64,000 bases of DNA from Clostridium weizhouense (GCF_019431045.1 NZ_JAHXPT010000007.1:124001-188000); one strand, 5' to 3'; positions 36,769 to 46,295 are shown, counted from the stretch's first letter. Numbers and translations: made by a program. Notes: generated from the sequence alone by a model not told the origin.

Positions 36769-37335
36769 ATGCCAATTTTATTAATTATATTTATAGCAAT
36801 AGGTTTAGCTATGGATGCTTTTGCTATATCTCTTACTACAGGTCTTAAAGTTTCTGAAAATGAAAAGAAAAAAATTGCATTAAAAGCTGGTATATATTTT
36901 GGTGGTTTCCAAGCACTTATGCCTTTAATTGGGTGGAGTTTAGGATATGGATTTAATCAATATATACAAGAATTGGATCATTGGATTGCATTTATTTTGT
37001 TAAGTATTGTAGGTGGAAAGATGATTTATGAGTCGTTATTTGGAGATGAAGATGAGGAAAATATTGATATAAATTCTAATAAACGATTTTTAATATTAGC
37101 AATTGCAACAAGTATAGACGCTTTAGCAGTTGGAGTAAGTTTTGCTTTTTTAAATGTCAATATATTAACAGCTGCCTTTATTATAGGTATAATTACATTT
37201 ATTATTAGTTTAATAGCTGTATATGTTGGAAAAATAGTTGGAAATTTACTTAGAAATAAGGCAGAAATAGTTGGAGGAATAATTTTAATTTTAATAGGAT
37301 TCCAAATTTTAGCTGAACATTTAAAATTATTTTAG
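36769..37335 (+). CDS. mntP: Manganese efflux pump MntP
   Basis: This 188-residue membrane protein with six hydrophobic segments arranged as two repeats exports Mn2+. The paired acidic motifs are [14 protein letters not shown] near residue 15 and [11 protein letters not shown] near 118. The loop [12 protein letters not shown] lies between the halves. TGGAGGAAAG precedes the ATG. Many mntP genes carry a yybP-ykoY riboswitch, but none is visible in this 85-nt leader. In this window that element stands before the P-type ATPase instead. Confidence 0.94.
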   Translation: MPILLIIFIAIGLAMDAFAISLTTGLKVSENEKKKIALKAGIYFGGFQALMPLIGWSLGYGFNQYIQELDHWIAFILLSIVGGKMIYESLFGDEDEENIDINSNKRFLILAIATSIDALAVGVSFAFLNVNILTAAFIIGIITFIISLIAVYVGKIVGNLLRNKAEIVGGIILILIGFQILAEHLKLF

Positions 37336-37471
37336 TTATCATTGAAAAAAGAAAAAAGAAAAAAAGAAAAAGAATATATACAATAAATTATTAAGATTGT
37401 GAAAAAATAGATTAAATATTTAAAAATATAGATAATATTGAAATAGATAATATTAAATAAGGAGAAAGTGT

Positions 37472-38101
37472 ATGGAAAAGAATAAGAATATATCTATGGC
37501 AGTAATTAAGAGATTGCCTAAATATCATAGGTATCTCAATGAACTTATGAAAAATGATGTAGATCGAATTTCTTCAAAAGAACTAGGACAAAAAATAGGT
37601 TTTACAGCATCACAGATAAGACAAGACTTAAATTGTTTTGGAGATTTTGGCCAACAAGGGTATGGATATAATGTTAGAGATTTGTATACTCAAATAAATT
37701 CTATATTAGGATTAGATAAAGAGTATAATGCTGTATTAATTGGAGCAGGAAATATTGGGCAAGCGATTGCGAATTATAGTAGATTCGATAAATTAGGAAT
37801 TATGATTACAGCAATTTTTGATGCAAACCCTAAGTTGATAGGAATGAAAATTAGAGATATTGAGATTAGAGATATTGACGAGTTAGGAAAATTTTTAAAT
37901 TGTCAATCTATAGATATTGGGGTTATATGTGTACCTAAAAAAAGTGCTCAAAAAGTATCAGATGAATTAGTTAGAGGTGGAATTAGAGGGATTTGGAATT
38001 TTGCACCAATAGATTTACAAGTGCCTGATGATGTTAAAGTAGAAAATGTTCATTTGAGTGAAAGTGTATCTACACTAATTTATCAATTACATCAACAATA
38101 A
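37472..38101 (+). CDS. rex: Redox-sensing transcriptional repressor Rex
   Basis: This 209-residue dimeric repressor releases DNA when NADH binds. It has an N-terminal winged helix (residues 8-75, RLPKYHRYLNEL...SSKELGQKIGFTASQIRQDLNCFGDFGQQGYGY), a Rossmann domain with GAGNIGQAIANY near 91, and the C-terminal swapped helix SVSTLIYQLH. It lies immediately upstream of the crt operon, whose leader has two perfect Rex-type palindromes. A polypurine tract precedes the gene. Confidence 0.97.
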   Translation: MEKNKNISMAVIKRLPKYHRYLNELMKNDVDRISSKELGQKIGFTASQIRQDLNCFGDFGQQGYGYNVRDLYTQINSILGLDKEYNAVLIGAGNIGQAIANYSRFDKLGIMITAIFDANPKLIGMKIRDIEIRDIDELGKFLNCQSIDIGVICVPKKSAQKVSDELVRGGIRGIWNFAPIDLQVPDDVKVENVHLSESVSTLIYQLHQQ

Positions 38102-38174
38102 TTAATTAGATAATTACGTGAAATAAGGATAATTAGAATAAAATTAGTATGAATTATGCGAACATTATAAAAAA

Positions 38175-38189
38175 TCTGTTAATAACAGA
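38175..38189 (+). promoter_or_regulatory. Short palindrome in the crt leader
   Basis: TCTGTTA-A-TAACAGA is perfect but has a 1-nt centre, unlike the 6-nt centre of Rex sites. It could be a separate operator. Confidence 0.3.
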
Positions 38190-38276
38190 ATATCTTATTG
38201 CAAATAATATATTTAAGTATTATAATTTAAATTAAGGTTGGGTTGGATATATTTTGATTATTTTTTTTGTGATGAA

Positions 38277-38294
38277 TTGTTAATATTATAACAA
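38277..38294 (+). promoter_or_regulatory. Rex operator 1 of the crt operon
   Basis: TTGTTAATATTATAACAA has perfect TTGTTA/TAACAA arms and matches the clostridial Rex consensus. The identical 18-mer recurs 67 bp downstream. Confidence 0.85.
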
Positions 38295-38343
38295 TAATTA
38301 GCAGACTAAAATAAATGTACAAAAATTTTATTTTTAAAAAGAT

Positions 38344-38361
38344 TTGTTAATATTATAACAA
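38344..38361 (+). promoter_or_regulatory. Rex operator 2 of the crt operon
   Basis: This second identical copy of TTGTTAATATTATAACAA lies 123 bp before the crt ATG. The 67-bp centre spacing is about six helical turns. Confidence 0.85.
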
Positions 38362-38484
38362 TACCAATTCATGTCATGTAATTAATATATAAATAAATTT
38401 CATAAATAATAAATAATAATTATAACTTTTGTTAATTATTAATTTATAAATATAAATATTAAAATTTAAAGGAGGACTATAACA

Positions 38485-39267
38485 ATGGAATTAAAGAATG
38501 TGATTCTTGAAAAAGAAGGACATTTAGCAATTGTCACAATCAATAGACCAAAAGCTTTAAATGCATTAAATTCAGAAACATTAAAAGATTTAGATACTGT
38601 ATTAGAAGATTTAGAAAAAGATAACAATGTATACGCAGTTATATTAACTGGTTCAGGAGAAAAATCTTTTGTTGCTGGAGCCGATATTTCAGAAATGAAA
38701 GATCTTAATGAAGACCAAGGTAGAGAATTTGGTGAATTAGGAAATAGAGTATTTTTAAGATTGGAAAATTTAGACAAGCCAGTAATCGCAGCTATCTCAG
38801 GATTTGCTCTTGGTGGTGGATGTGAATTAGCTATGTCTTGTGATATAAGAATAGCTTCAGAAAAAGCAAAATTTGCTCAACCAGAAGCAGGTCTTGGAAT
38901 AACTCCAGGATTTGGTGGAACTCAAAGATTAGCTAGAATAGTAGGGCTAGGAAAAGCCAAAGAAATGATCTACACATGCGATATAATTAAAGCAGATGAA
39001 GCTCATAGAATAGGCTTAGTTAATAAAGTAGTTGCATTAGAAAACTTAATGGACGAAGCAAAAGCTATGGCAAATAAAATTATAGCAAATGCTCCAATAG
39101 CTGTTAAGCTTTGTAAAGATGCAATTAACAGAGGTATGCAAGTTTCTATAGATAAAGCAGTTTTAATTGAAGCTGAAGACTTTGGAAAATGTTTCGCTTC
39201 TGAAGATCAAACAGAAGGAATGACTGCATTCTTAGAAAGAAGAGAAAAGAATTTCCAAAATAAATAA
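38485..39267 (+). CDS. crt: 3-hydroxybutyryl-CoA dehydratase (crotonase)
   Basis: This 260-residue cytosolic enzyme dehydrates 3-hydroxybutyryl-CoA to crotonyl-CoA in butyrate formation. The oxyanion-hole motifs AGADISEM (about 68) and SGFALGGGCELAMSCD (about 100), and FAQPEAGLGITPGFGGTQRL with the catalytic glutamates (about 130-150), are intact. It is the first gene of the crt-bcd-etfB-etfA-hbd operon. AAAGGAGGAC precedes the ATG. The operon uses less A/T-extreme codons than neighbouring genes, as expected for high expression. Confidence 0.97.
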   Translation: MELKNVILEKEGHLAIVTINRPKALNALNSETLKDLDTVLEDLEKDNNVYAVILTGSGEKSFVAGADISEMKDLNEDQGREFGELGNRVFLRLENLDKPVIAAISGFALGGGCELAMSCDIRIASEKAKFAQPEAGLGITPGFGGTQRLARIVGLGKAKEMIYTCDIIKADEAHRIGLVNKVVALENLMDEAKAMANKIIANAPIAVKLCKDAINRGMQVSIDKAVLIEAEDFGKCFASEDQTEGMTAFLERREKNFQNK

Positions 39268-39348
39268 TATTATTTAAGTTAAAAATCTATTAAAGATTTA
39301 TATATAATCGATCATCAATAGAGTGTAATCAATAAGGAGGGTAATTTA

Positions 39349-40488
39349 ATGAATTTCCAATTAACTAGAGAACAAGAATTAGTACAACAAATGGTTAGAG
39401 AATTCGCACAAAACGAAGTTAAACCAATTGCTGCTGAAGTGGATGAAACTGAAAGATTCCCAATGGAAAACGTTGAAAAAATGGCTAAGTTAGGTATAAT
39501 GGGTATTCCATTTTCAAAAGAAGTTGGAGGAGCAGGCGGAGATGTTCTTTCATACATAATGACTGTTGAAGAATTATCAAAAGTATGTGCTACAACTGGT
39601 GTTATAGTTTCAGCTCATACTTCATTATGTGCATCAGTAATTAATGAACATGGTACTCCAGCTCAAAAAGAAAAATATTTACCTGAACTAGCTCAAGGTA
39701 AGAAAATAGGTGCTTTTGGTTTAACTGAACCAGGTGCTGGAACAGATGCTGCTGGACAACAAACAACAGCTGTATTAGATGGAGATCATTATGTATTAAA
39801 CGGATCTAAAATCTTCATAACTAATGGTGGAGTTGCTGAAACTTTCATAATATTTGCTATGACTGATAAGAGCCAAGGAACTAAAGGAATCTCTGCATTT
39901 ATCGTTGAAAAGAGTTTTCCAGGATTCTCAATCGGTAAATTAGAAGATAAAATGGGAATAAGAGGATCTTCAACTACTGAACTTGTAATGGAAGATTGTA
40001 TAGTACCAAAAGAAAACCTACTTGGTAAAGAAGGTAAAGGATTTGGTATAGCAATGAAAACTCTTGATGGTGGAAGAATTGGTATAGCTGCTCAAGCATT
40101 AGGTATTGCAGAAGGTGCTTTTGAAGAAGCTGTTAACTACATGAAAGAAAGAAAACAATTCAGAAGACCATTATCAGCTCAACAAGGTTTACAATGGTAC
40201 ATTGCTGAAATGGATGTTAAGATAGAAGCTGCAAGACATTTAGTATATAAAGCTGCTTGCAAGAAACAAAATGGAGAACCATACTCAATAGATGCTGCAA
40301 GAGCTAAATTATTTGCTGCAGAAGTTGCAATGGAAGTTACAACTAAAGCAGTTCAAATCTTTGGTGGATATGGTTACACTAAAGATTATCCAGTAGAAAG
40401 AATGATGAGAGATGCTAAGATAACTGAAATTTATGAAGGAACTTCAGAAGTTCAAAAAATGGTTATCGCAGGAAGCATTTTAAGATAG
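39349..40488 (+). CDS. bcd: Butyryl-CoA dehydrogenase
   Basis: This 379-residue FAD enzyme of the acyl-CoA dehydrogenase family reduces crotonyl-CoA to butyryl-CoA. With EtfAB it couples this to ferredoxin reduction by electron bifurcation. GAFGLTEPGAGTDA and FITNGG (substrate and FAD loops, about 125-160), QIFGGYGYTKDYPVERMMRDAK, and the catalytic glutamate in IYEGTSEVQ (about 367) are present. It lies 81 bp after crt and 14 bp before etfB. Confidence 0.97.
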   Translation: MNFQLTREQELVQQMVREFAQNEVKPIAAEVDETERFPMENVEKMAKLGIMGIPFSKEVGGAGGDVLSYIMTVEELSKVCATTGVIVSAHTSLCASVINEHGTPAQKEKYLPELAQGKKIGAFGLTEPGAGTDAAGQQTTAVLDGDHYVLNGSKIFITNGGVAETFIIFAMTDKSQGTKGISAFIVEKSFPGFSIGKLEDKMGIRGSSTTELVMEDCIVPKENLLGKEGKGFGIAMKTLDGGRIGIAAQALGIAEGAFEEAVNYMKERKQFRRPLSAQQGLQWYIAEMDVKIEAARHLVYKAACKKQNGEPYSIDAARAKLFAAEVAMEVTTKAVQIFGGYGYTKDYPVERMMRDAKITEIYEGTSEVQKMVIAGSILR

Positions 40489-40502
40489 GGAGGACTTTTA
40501 TA

Positions 40503-41285
40503 ATGAATATAGTAGTTTGTGTAAAACAAGTTCCAGATACTACAGCTGTAAAGATTGATCCAAAAACAGGTACATTAATAAGAGATGGAGTTCCATCAAT
40601 TATGAATCCAGAAGATAAACATGCTTTAGAAGGTGCATTACAATTAAAAGAAACTGTTGGTGCAAAGGTAACTGTTATAAGCATGGGTCTTCCAATGGCT
40701 AAGGCTACATTAAGAGAAGCATTATGTATGGGTGCTGATGAAGCTATCTTATTAACAGATAGAGCATTAGGAGGAGCTGATACTTTAGCTACTTCAAAAG
40801 CATTAGCTGGAGTAATAGCTAAATTAGACTATGATTTAGTATTTGCTGGAAGACAAGCGATTGATGGAGATACTGCTCAAGTTGGACCAGAAATTGCTGA
40901 ACATTTAAATATTCCTCAAGTTACTTACGTTCAAGGTGTTGAAGTTAAGGAAGCAGGAACATTATTAGTAAACAGAGCATTAGAAGATGGATTTGAAAAA
41001 ATTGAAATAAAAACTCCATGTCTATTAACTGCAATAGAAGAATTAAATGAAGCAAGATACATGCATGTTGCAAATATATTCTCTACTTCTGATGATCAAA
41101 TTAAAGTTATGAGTGCAGATGATATAGATGTAGATAAGGCTGAATTAGGACTTAAAGGTTCACCTACAAAGGTTAAGAAGTCAATGACTAAAGAAGTTAA
41201 GGGTGCAGGCGAAGTTGTAAACAAACCAGCTAAAGAAGCAGTAACTTATGTATTAGGCAAATTACAAGAAAAACACTACATCTAA
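40503..41285 (+). CDS. etfB: Electron transfer flavoprotein beta subunit (butyryl-CoA module)
   Basis: This 260-residue subunit of the Bcd-EtfAB complex has the N-terminus MNIVVCVKQVPDTTAVKID and [21 protein letters not shown] near residue 117, the EtfB nucleotide loop. In the known complex this subunit carries the bifurcating FAD at the interface and receives electrons from NADH. AGGGAGGAC precedes the ATG. It is paralogous to the lactate-operon EtfB at 23660. Confidence 0.96.
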   Translation: MNIVVCVKQVPDTTAVKIDPKTGTLIRDGVPSIMNPEDKHALEGALQLKETVGAKVTVISMGLPMAKATLREALCMGADEAILLTDRALGGADTLATSKALAGVIAKLDYDLVFAGRQAIDGDTAQVGPEIAEHLNIPQVTYVQGVEVKEAGTLLVNRALEDGFEKIEIKTPCLLTAIEELNEARYMHVANIFSTSDDQIKVMSADDIDVDKAELGLKGSPTKVKKSMTKEVKGAGEVVNKPAKEAVTYVLGKLQEKHYI

Positions 41286-41307
41286 GATAATAGGAGGGTA
41301 ATTTAAT

Positions 41308-42315
41308 ATGAATATAGCAGATTACAAAGGCGTTTGGGTCTTTGCAGAACAAAGAGAAGGCGAATTACAAAAAGTATCTTTAGAATTACTTGGTGAAGGT
41401 AGAAAGATTGCAGATAAATTAGGAGTTAAGTTAACAGCTTTATTATTAGGTAATAACATTGAAAACTTAGCTAAAACATTAGGAGAACATGGTGCAGATG
41501 AAGTTTTAGTTGCAGAAGACAAAAACTTAGAACACTACACTACTGATGCTTATACAAAAGTTATTTGTGATTTAGCTAATGAAAGAAAACCAGGGATATT
41601 ATTTATAGGAGCTACTTTCATCGGAAGAGACTTAGGTCCAAGAGTAGCAGCTAGATTATCAACTGGATTAACAGCAGACTGTACATCATTAGACGTTCAA
41701 GTAGAAGATGGTGGATTATTAGCTACTAGACCAGCATTTGGTGGTAACTTAATGGCTACAATTGCTTGTCCAGAACATAGACCACAAATGGCTACAGTAA
41801 GACCAGGAGTTTTTGGAAAAATCAACACTGATGCAAGCAATTGTAAAATAGAAAAAGTTGAAGTTAAACTTGCTGATAGTGATGTTAGAACTAAAGTTAT
41901 AGAAATCATTAAAGCACACAAAGATGTTGTAGATATATCAGAAGCTAAGATACTTGTAGCTGGTGGTAGAGGAGTAGGTTCAAAAGAAAACTTCGCATTA
42001 TTACAAGAATTAGCAGAAGTTTTAGATGGATCTGTAGCTGGATCAAGAGCTGCTATTGATAATGGATGGATAGAAAGAGATTACCAAGTTGGTCAAACTG
42101 GTAAAACTGTAAGACCATCAATCTATATAGCTTGTGGTATTTCAGGAGCTATCCAACACGTTGCTGGTATGCAAGATTCAGATATGATTATAGCTATCAA
42201 TAAAGATGAAACTGCACCAATTATGCAAGTTGCAGATTATGCTATAGTTGGAGATGTTACTAAGGTTTTACCAGAATTAATAGCTCAAGCTAAAGCTGTA
42301 AAAAGTGCTGAATAA
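41308..42315 (+). CDS. etfA: Electron transfer flavoprotein alpha subunit (butyryl-CoA module)
   Basis: This 335-residue subunit has an N-terminal alpha/beta domain and a C-terminal FAD domain with GQTGKTVRPSIYIACGISGAIQHVAGMQDSDMIIAINKD (about 265-305). It lacks the ferredoxin-like extension seen in the lactate paralogue at 24567, as in other Bcd-linked EtfA proteins. It lies 22 bp after etfB behind AGGAGGGTAA. A perfect 15-bp hairpin follows in the gap to hbd. Confidence 0.96.
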   Translation: MNIADYKGVWVFAEQREGELQKVSLELLGEGRKIADKLGVKLTALLLGNNIENLAKTLGEHGADEVLVAEDKNLEHYTTDAYTKVICDLANERKPGILFIGATFIGRDLGPRVAARLSTGLTADCTSLDVQVEDGGLLATRPAFGGNLMATIACPEHRPQMATVRPGVFGKINTDASNCKIEKVEVKLADSDVRTKVIEIIKAHKDVVDISEAKILVAGGRGVGSKENFALLQELAEVLDGSVAGSRAAIDNGWIERDYQVGQTGKTVRPSIYIACGISGAIQHVAGMQDSDMIIAINKDETAPIMQVADYAIVGDVTKVLPELIAQAKAVKSAE

Positions 42316-42345
42316 TTAAATATAATATACTTATTTTAGACTTTA

Positions 42346-42379
42346 ATCCTTCATTAAAAGTTATCTTTTAATGAAGGAT
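42346..42379 (+). promoter_or_regulatory. Intra-operon hairpin between etfA and hbd
   Basis: ATCCTTCATTAAAAG and CTTTTAATGAAGGAT form a perfect 15-bp stem with a TTAT loop. The sequence after it is ACTTATAAATAAAG, not a T-run, so it is not a standard terminator. It may stabilise or process the mRNA, or partly attenuate hbd. Confidence 0.7.
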
Positions 42380-42413
42380 ACTTATAAATAAAGATTTTGA
42401 GGAGGATTTATCA

Positions 42414-43262
42414 ATGAAAAAGGTTTTTGTACTTGGTGCTGGAACAATGGGTGCTGGAATAGTTCAAGCATTCGCACAACATGGTTATGAAGTAATAGTA
42501 AGAGATATAAAAGATGAATTTGTTGAAAGAGGAATAGCAGGAATCAACAAAGGTTTAACTAAACAAGTTGCTAAAGGCAAAATGACAGAAGAAGTTAAAG
42601 AAGAAATACTTTCAAGAATTTCTGGAACAACTGATATGAAATTAGCTGCTGACTGCGATTTAGTAGTAGAAGCTGCTGTTGAAAACATGAAAATAAAGAG
42701 AGAAATATTTGCCGAATTAGATGGAATCTGTAAGCCGGAAACTATTTTAGCATCTAACACTTCTTCATTATCAATAACTGAAGTTGCTTCAGCTACAAAG
42801 AGAGCAGATAAAGTTATCGGAATGCATTTCTTTAACCCAGCTCCTGTAATGAAACTTGTTGAAATTATTAGAGGAATGGCTACTTCACAAGAAACTTTTG
42901 ATGCTATAAAAGAATTAACAATAGCTATCGAAAAGAACCCAGTAGAAGTTGCAGAAGCTCCAGGATTCGTTGTAAATAGAATATTAATTCCAATGATCAA
43001 CGAAGGAATTGGAATATTAGCAGAAGGTATAGCTTCAGTTGAAGATATAGATACAGCTATGAAATATGGTGCTAATCACCCAATGGGACCTTTAGCATTA
43101 GGAGATCTTATAGGATTAGACGTTTGTCTAGCTATCATGGATGTTTTATATAATGAAACAGGAGATACTAAATACAGAGCTCATAGCTTATTAAGAAAAT
43201 ATGTAAGAGCTGGTTGGTTAGGTAGAAAGACTGGAAAAGGATTCTACGATTATTCAAGATAG
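42414..43262 (+). CDS. hbd: 3-hydroxybutyryl-CoA dehydrogenase
   Basis: This 282-residue NAD(P)-dependent enzyme reduces acetoacetyl-CoA to 3-hydroxybutyryl-CoA. It has the Rossmann motif [15 protein letters not shown] (6-20), [10 protein letters not shown] (about 117), the catalytic [16 protein letters not shown] (about 137-152) and the C-terminal [15 protein letters not shown]. It is the last gene of the butyryl-CoA operon, 98 bp after etfA, with a terminator after the stop. The thiolase gene needed for acetoacetyl-CoA is not in the window. Confidence 0.97.
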   Translation: MKKVFVLGAGTMGAGIVQAFAQHGYEVIVRDIKDEFVERGIAGINKGLTKQVAKGKMTEEVKEEILSRISGTTDMKLAADCDLVVEAAVENMKIKREIFAELDGICKPETILASNTSSLSITEVASATKRADKVIGMHFFNPAPVMKLVEIIRGMATSQETFDAIKELTIAIEKNPVEVAEAPGFVVNRILIPMINEGIGILAEGIASVEDIDTAMKYGANHPMGPLALGDLIGLDVCLAIMDVLYNETGDTKYRAHSLLRKYVRAGWLGRKTGKGFYDYSR

Positions 43263-43277
43263 TCTTATATAGATATA

Positions 43278-43322
43278 AAAGGTTCTCAGAGCAAATTGCT
43301 TTCTGGGAACTTTTTATTTTTA
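43278..43322 (+). terminator. Terminator of the butyryl-CoA operon
   Basis: AAAGGTTCTCAGA pairs with CTGGGAACTTTTT around GCAAATTGCTTT, with TTTTTATTTTT after it. Confidence 0.88.
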
Positions 43323-43415
43323 TCTAGAAGAATCTATAATTTGTGATATATAGTGAATAAGAATTAGTAGCAATGATATTCAAAAATTGTAATTTTTATT
43401 ATAGATTAAGAATTC

Positions 43416-43431
43416 AAGAAAACGTTTTATG
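43416..43431 (+). promoter_or_regulatory. cre-like site before the alcohol dehydrogenase
   Basis: AAGAAAACGTTTTATG resembles the CcpA consensus and lies about 90 bp before the start. Confidence 0.35.
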
Positions 43432-43519
43432 AAATTGGTAAAATTTAAAGGATTTCAAGGATTTTAATAGAAGTTATATATATAATTAAAAATTTATTTT
43501 TAGGAGGGTTATTGAGATT

Positions 43520-44686
43520 ATGATGAGATTTACATTGCCAAGAGACATTTATTATGGAAAAGGGTCAATGGAACAACTAAAGACTCTTAAAGGTGAAAGA
43601 GCAGTGTTGGTACTTGGCGGAGGTTCAATGAAGAGATTTGGTTTTGTTGACAAAGCCATTGAATATTTAAAAGAAGCAGGTATAGAAGTAAAATTAATAG
43701 AAGGTGTAGAACCAGATCCATCAGTAGAAACGGTATTTAAAGGTGCTGAATTAATGAAAGATTTTAATCCTGATTGGATTATAGCTATGGGGGGAGGATC
43801 TCCAATAGATGCTGCAAAAGCAATGTGGGTATTCTATGAACATCCAGAAAAAACTTTTGATGATATAAAGGATCCATTTACTATACCGGAATTAAGAAGT
43901 AAAGCAAAATTCTTAGCAATACCTTCAACTAGTGGAACAGCAACAGAAGTAACAGCATTTTCAGTAATTACAGATTACAAAACTGAGATAAAATATCCTT
44001 TAGCTGATTTTAATATAACTCCAGATGTTGCTATAGTTGACCCCGAGTTAGCTGAAACAATGCCACCTAAGTTAACAGCTCATACAGGTATGGATGCATT
44101 GACTCATGCTATTGAAGCTTATGTAGCTACATTAAATTCTCCATTTACAGATCCATTAGCATTAAAAGCTATTGAAATGGTTAAAGATTATTTAATTAAA
44201 TCTTATGAAGGAGATAAAGATGCAAGAGAACAAATGCATTATGCTCAATGTTTAGCAGGAATGGCATTTTCCAATGCGTTATTAGGAATAACTCATAGTA
44301 TGGCACATAAAACAGGTGCAGTATTCCATATACCTCATGGATGTGCAAATGCTATTTACTTGCCTTATGTAATTGATTTTAATAAAAAGTCAGCATTAGA
44401 TAGATATGCTAAAATAGCTAAATCTATAGGATTAACAGGTGAAACAGATGATGAATTAGTAGATTCATTAACAAGCTTAATAAAAGAATTCAATGAAAAA
44501 TTATCAATACCATCTACTTTAAAAGAATATGGAATTGATGAAGCAGAATTTAATGTAAAAGTTGATTTGATTGCTGAAAGAGCTATAGCAGATGCTTGTA
44601 CTGGATCAAATCCAAGACAATTAAATAAAGATGAAATGAAAAAAATATTTGAATGTGCTTATCATGGAAATAAAGTTGATTTCTAA
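43520..44686 (+). CDS. Iron-containing alcohol dehydrogenase (butanol-dehydrogenase-like)
   Basis: This 388-residue NAD(P)-dependent group III alcohol dehydrogenase has the cofactor loop MGGGSPIDAAKAMW near residue 92 and VLGGGSMKRFG near 32. The iron ligands are Asp and His in DALTHAIEAYV (about 195) and the later His in THSMAHKTGAVFHIPHG (about 258-275). It probably reduces short aldehydes such as butyraldehyde to alcohols. Two adjacent ATGs follow TAGGAGGG. It is monocistronic, between terminators. Confidence 0.92.
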   Translation: MMRFTLPRDIYYGKGSMEQLKTLKGERAVLVLGGGSMKRFGFVDKAIEYLKEAGIEVKLIEGVEPDPSVETVFKGAELMKDFNPDWIIAMGGGSPIDAAKAMWVFYEHPEKTFDDIKDPFTIPELRSKAKFLAIPSTSGTATEVTAFSVITDYKTEIKYPLADFNITPDVAIVDPELAETMPPKLTAHTGMDALTHAIEAYVATLNSPFTDPLALKAIEMVKDYLIKSYEGDKDAREQMHYAQCLAGMAFSNALLGITHSMAHKTGAVFHIPHGCANAIYLPYVIDFNKKSALDRYAKIAKSIGLTGETDDELVDSLTSLIKEFNEKLSIPSTLKEYGIDEAEFNVKVDLIAERAIADACTGSNPRQLNKDEMKKIFECAYHGNKVDF

Positions 44687-44705
44687 TTTAAAGTAAATTT
44701 TAAAT

Positions 44706-44748
44706 AAAAGGTTTTAGTATTTTAGGATACTAGAACCTTTTATTTTTT
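44706..44748 (+). terminator. Terminator after the alcohol dehydrogenase
   Basis: AAAAGGTTTTAGTAT and ATACTAGAACCTTTT form a long stem followed by ATTTTTT. Confidence 0.88.
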
Positions 44749-44952
44749 CAGCTACATTGACAATTTTTTTGTTAAAGAAGCCATATAATTAAAAAATAAA
44801 TTTTTAACAAGAGATACAGAGAAAGAACAATATTATGAGTTCTGGATATTGAATAAATAAAGGTATATAATATATTTTAGATATATACAAATGAAAATGT
44901 GTATTATATTAAAACATAAGAAATTAAATTGAAAATTGGGTTGGTGAGATAC

Positions 44953-45360
44953 ATGCTAAAAGAAATGGCAAGAAAATATTGGAATGAAAAATATGATTTA
45001 AATTGCGCTGAATGCTTAATATATGCAGCAAATGAAGAATATAATTTAAAGTTATCAGATGAAACATTAAAAACTATGTCTGCTTTTGGTGGAGGAATGG
45101 GAATCGGAGATGTATGTGGTGTTATATCTGGATCAATAGCAGTAATAGGAATCATGTTTACTGAAATAAGTGGACATAAAAGTCCTATTGTAAGAGAATT
45201 AACAAGGGAATTTATAAATGTATTTAAAGAGAAGCTTGGTAGTAATAATTGTATTGAGTTAAGGAAAGAATATAGAAGAAGTGATGATGGTTGCATTGTA
45301 ATGGTAGAAACTGCCGCAGATGTACTTGAAAATGTTATATCTAAAAATATGAGGTGTTAG
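44953..45360 (+). CDS. C_GCAxxG_C_C family redox protein
   Basis: This 135-residue protein has NCAECLIYAANEE near residue 20, FGGGMGIGDVCGVISGSIAVIG near 50-70, and later cysteines in NNCIELR and DDGCIV. This is the cysteine pattern of the C_GCAxxG_C_C family, whose members are linked to redox or metal binding. The ATG at 44953 is preferred because GGTTGGTGAG precedes it. It is coupled to the downstream glycosylase gene, which starts 2 nt after its stop. Biochemical function is not established. Confidence 0.85.
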   Translation: MLKEMARKYWNEKYDLNCAECLIYAANEEYNLKLSDETLKTMSAFGGGMGIGDVCGVISGSIAVIGIMFTEISGHKSPIVRELTREFINVFKEKLGSNNCIELRKEYRRSDDGCIVMVETAADVLENVISKNMRC

Positions 45361-45361
45361 T

Positions 45362-46264
45362 ATGGATTATAAAAATATCGAAGTTTTTCAAGATTATTTG
45401 GTGATAAAGCAAGTTAAAAACTTTAAATTAAAACATATCTTTGAATGTGGTCAAATTTTTAGATTTGAAGAAATTGAAGATAATGATTTTATAGTTATTG
45501 CTTTTGGTAAAGTAATAGAATTTAAAGAAGATGGAGAAGACATAATAGTTTATAATACTACTGAAGAAGAGTTTAATAATATTTGGATAGATTATTTAGA
45601 TTTAAAAAGAGATTATTCAATCATTAAATCAGAACTATCAAAAGATAACTTATTAAGACAAAGCATTGAATTTGGTTATGGAGTAAGGGTTTTAAATCAA
45701 GATCCATTTGAAATGTTAATAAGTTTTATAATTTCAGCAAGAAATAATATACCATCTATAAAAAGAACTGTAAATAGAATAGCATCTAAATGGGGAAAGG
45801 AAATTACTTATAAAGAAAAGAAATATTATGCATTTCCAACAATACATGAGATTAAAGATGCTACTTTAGAAGAAATTCAGGAAACAGGAGCCTCTTTTAG
45901 AAGCAAATATATAATAGATACAATAAGTAATGTGTATAATGGGATAAAAAATGAAGAAGGATTTAAAAAATATGATTTAGAGTATATTAAATCTTTAAGT
46001 GATGATGAATGTCATGTGGCGTTACAAGAATTTAAAGGTGTAGGATCTAAAGTAGCTGATTGTATAATGTTATTTTCTATGAGAAAATCATCAGCATTTC
46101 CAGTAGATGTATGGGTAAAACGTGCGATGATACATTTTTATAACGCAGAAGAAGGGTCATTAAATAAAATTAGAATATTTGCAAGAAATAAATTTGGAGC
46201 ATTATCTGGATTTGCTCAACAATACTTATTCTATTATGCAAGAGAAAATAATATAAAAATATAG
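45362..46264 (+). CDS. 8-oxoguanine DNA glycosylase/AP lyase (OGG1-like)
   Basis: This 300-residue repair enzyme has an OGG N-terminal domain (1-115) with HIFECGQIFRFEE, and an HhH-GPD domain (120-295). The catalytic Lys in EFKGVGSKVADCI (about 229) and Asp in FPVDVWVKRAM (about 244) are both present. AP-lyase activity is therefore expected. GAGGTG at the end of the previous gene serves as ribosome site. Clostridial OGG1-type enzymes are known, and it would remove oxidised guanine after oxygen exposure. Confidence 0.93.
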   Translation: MDYKNIEVFQDYLVIKQVKNFKLKHIFECGQIFRFEEIEDNDFIVIAFGKVIEFKEDGEDIIVYNTTEEEFNNIWIDYLDLKRDYSIIKSELSKDNLLRQSIEFGYGVRVLNQDPFEMLISFIISARNNIPSIKRTVNRIASKWGKEITYKEKKYYAFPTIHEIKDATLEEIQETGASFRSKYIIDTISNVYNGIKNEEGFKKYDLEYIKSLSDDECHVALQEFKGVGSKVADCIMLFSMRKSSAFPVDVWVKRAMIHFYNAEEGSLNKIRIFARNKFGALSGFAQQYLFYYARENNIKI

Positions 46265-46277
46265 AATAATTACTTAG

Positions 46278-46295
46278 TTGTTAAAAAAATATCAA
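46278..46295 (+). promoter_or_regulatory. Rex-like site upstream of the hydrogenase (weak)
   Basis: TTGTTA-N6-TATCAA has the same single arm mismatch as the site at 21817. It is about 210 bp before the hydrogenase start. Confidence 0.3.

Noticed and set aside
37344-37374. Polypurine tract before rex
   Set aside because: A run of A and G with no symmetry or partner. It is common in such low-GC genomes and not by itself a signal.
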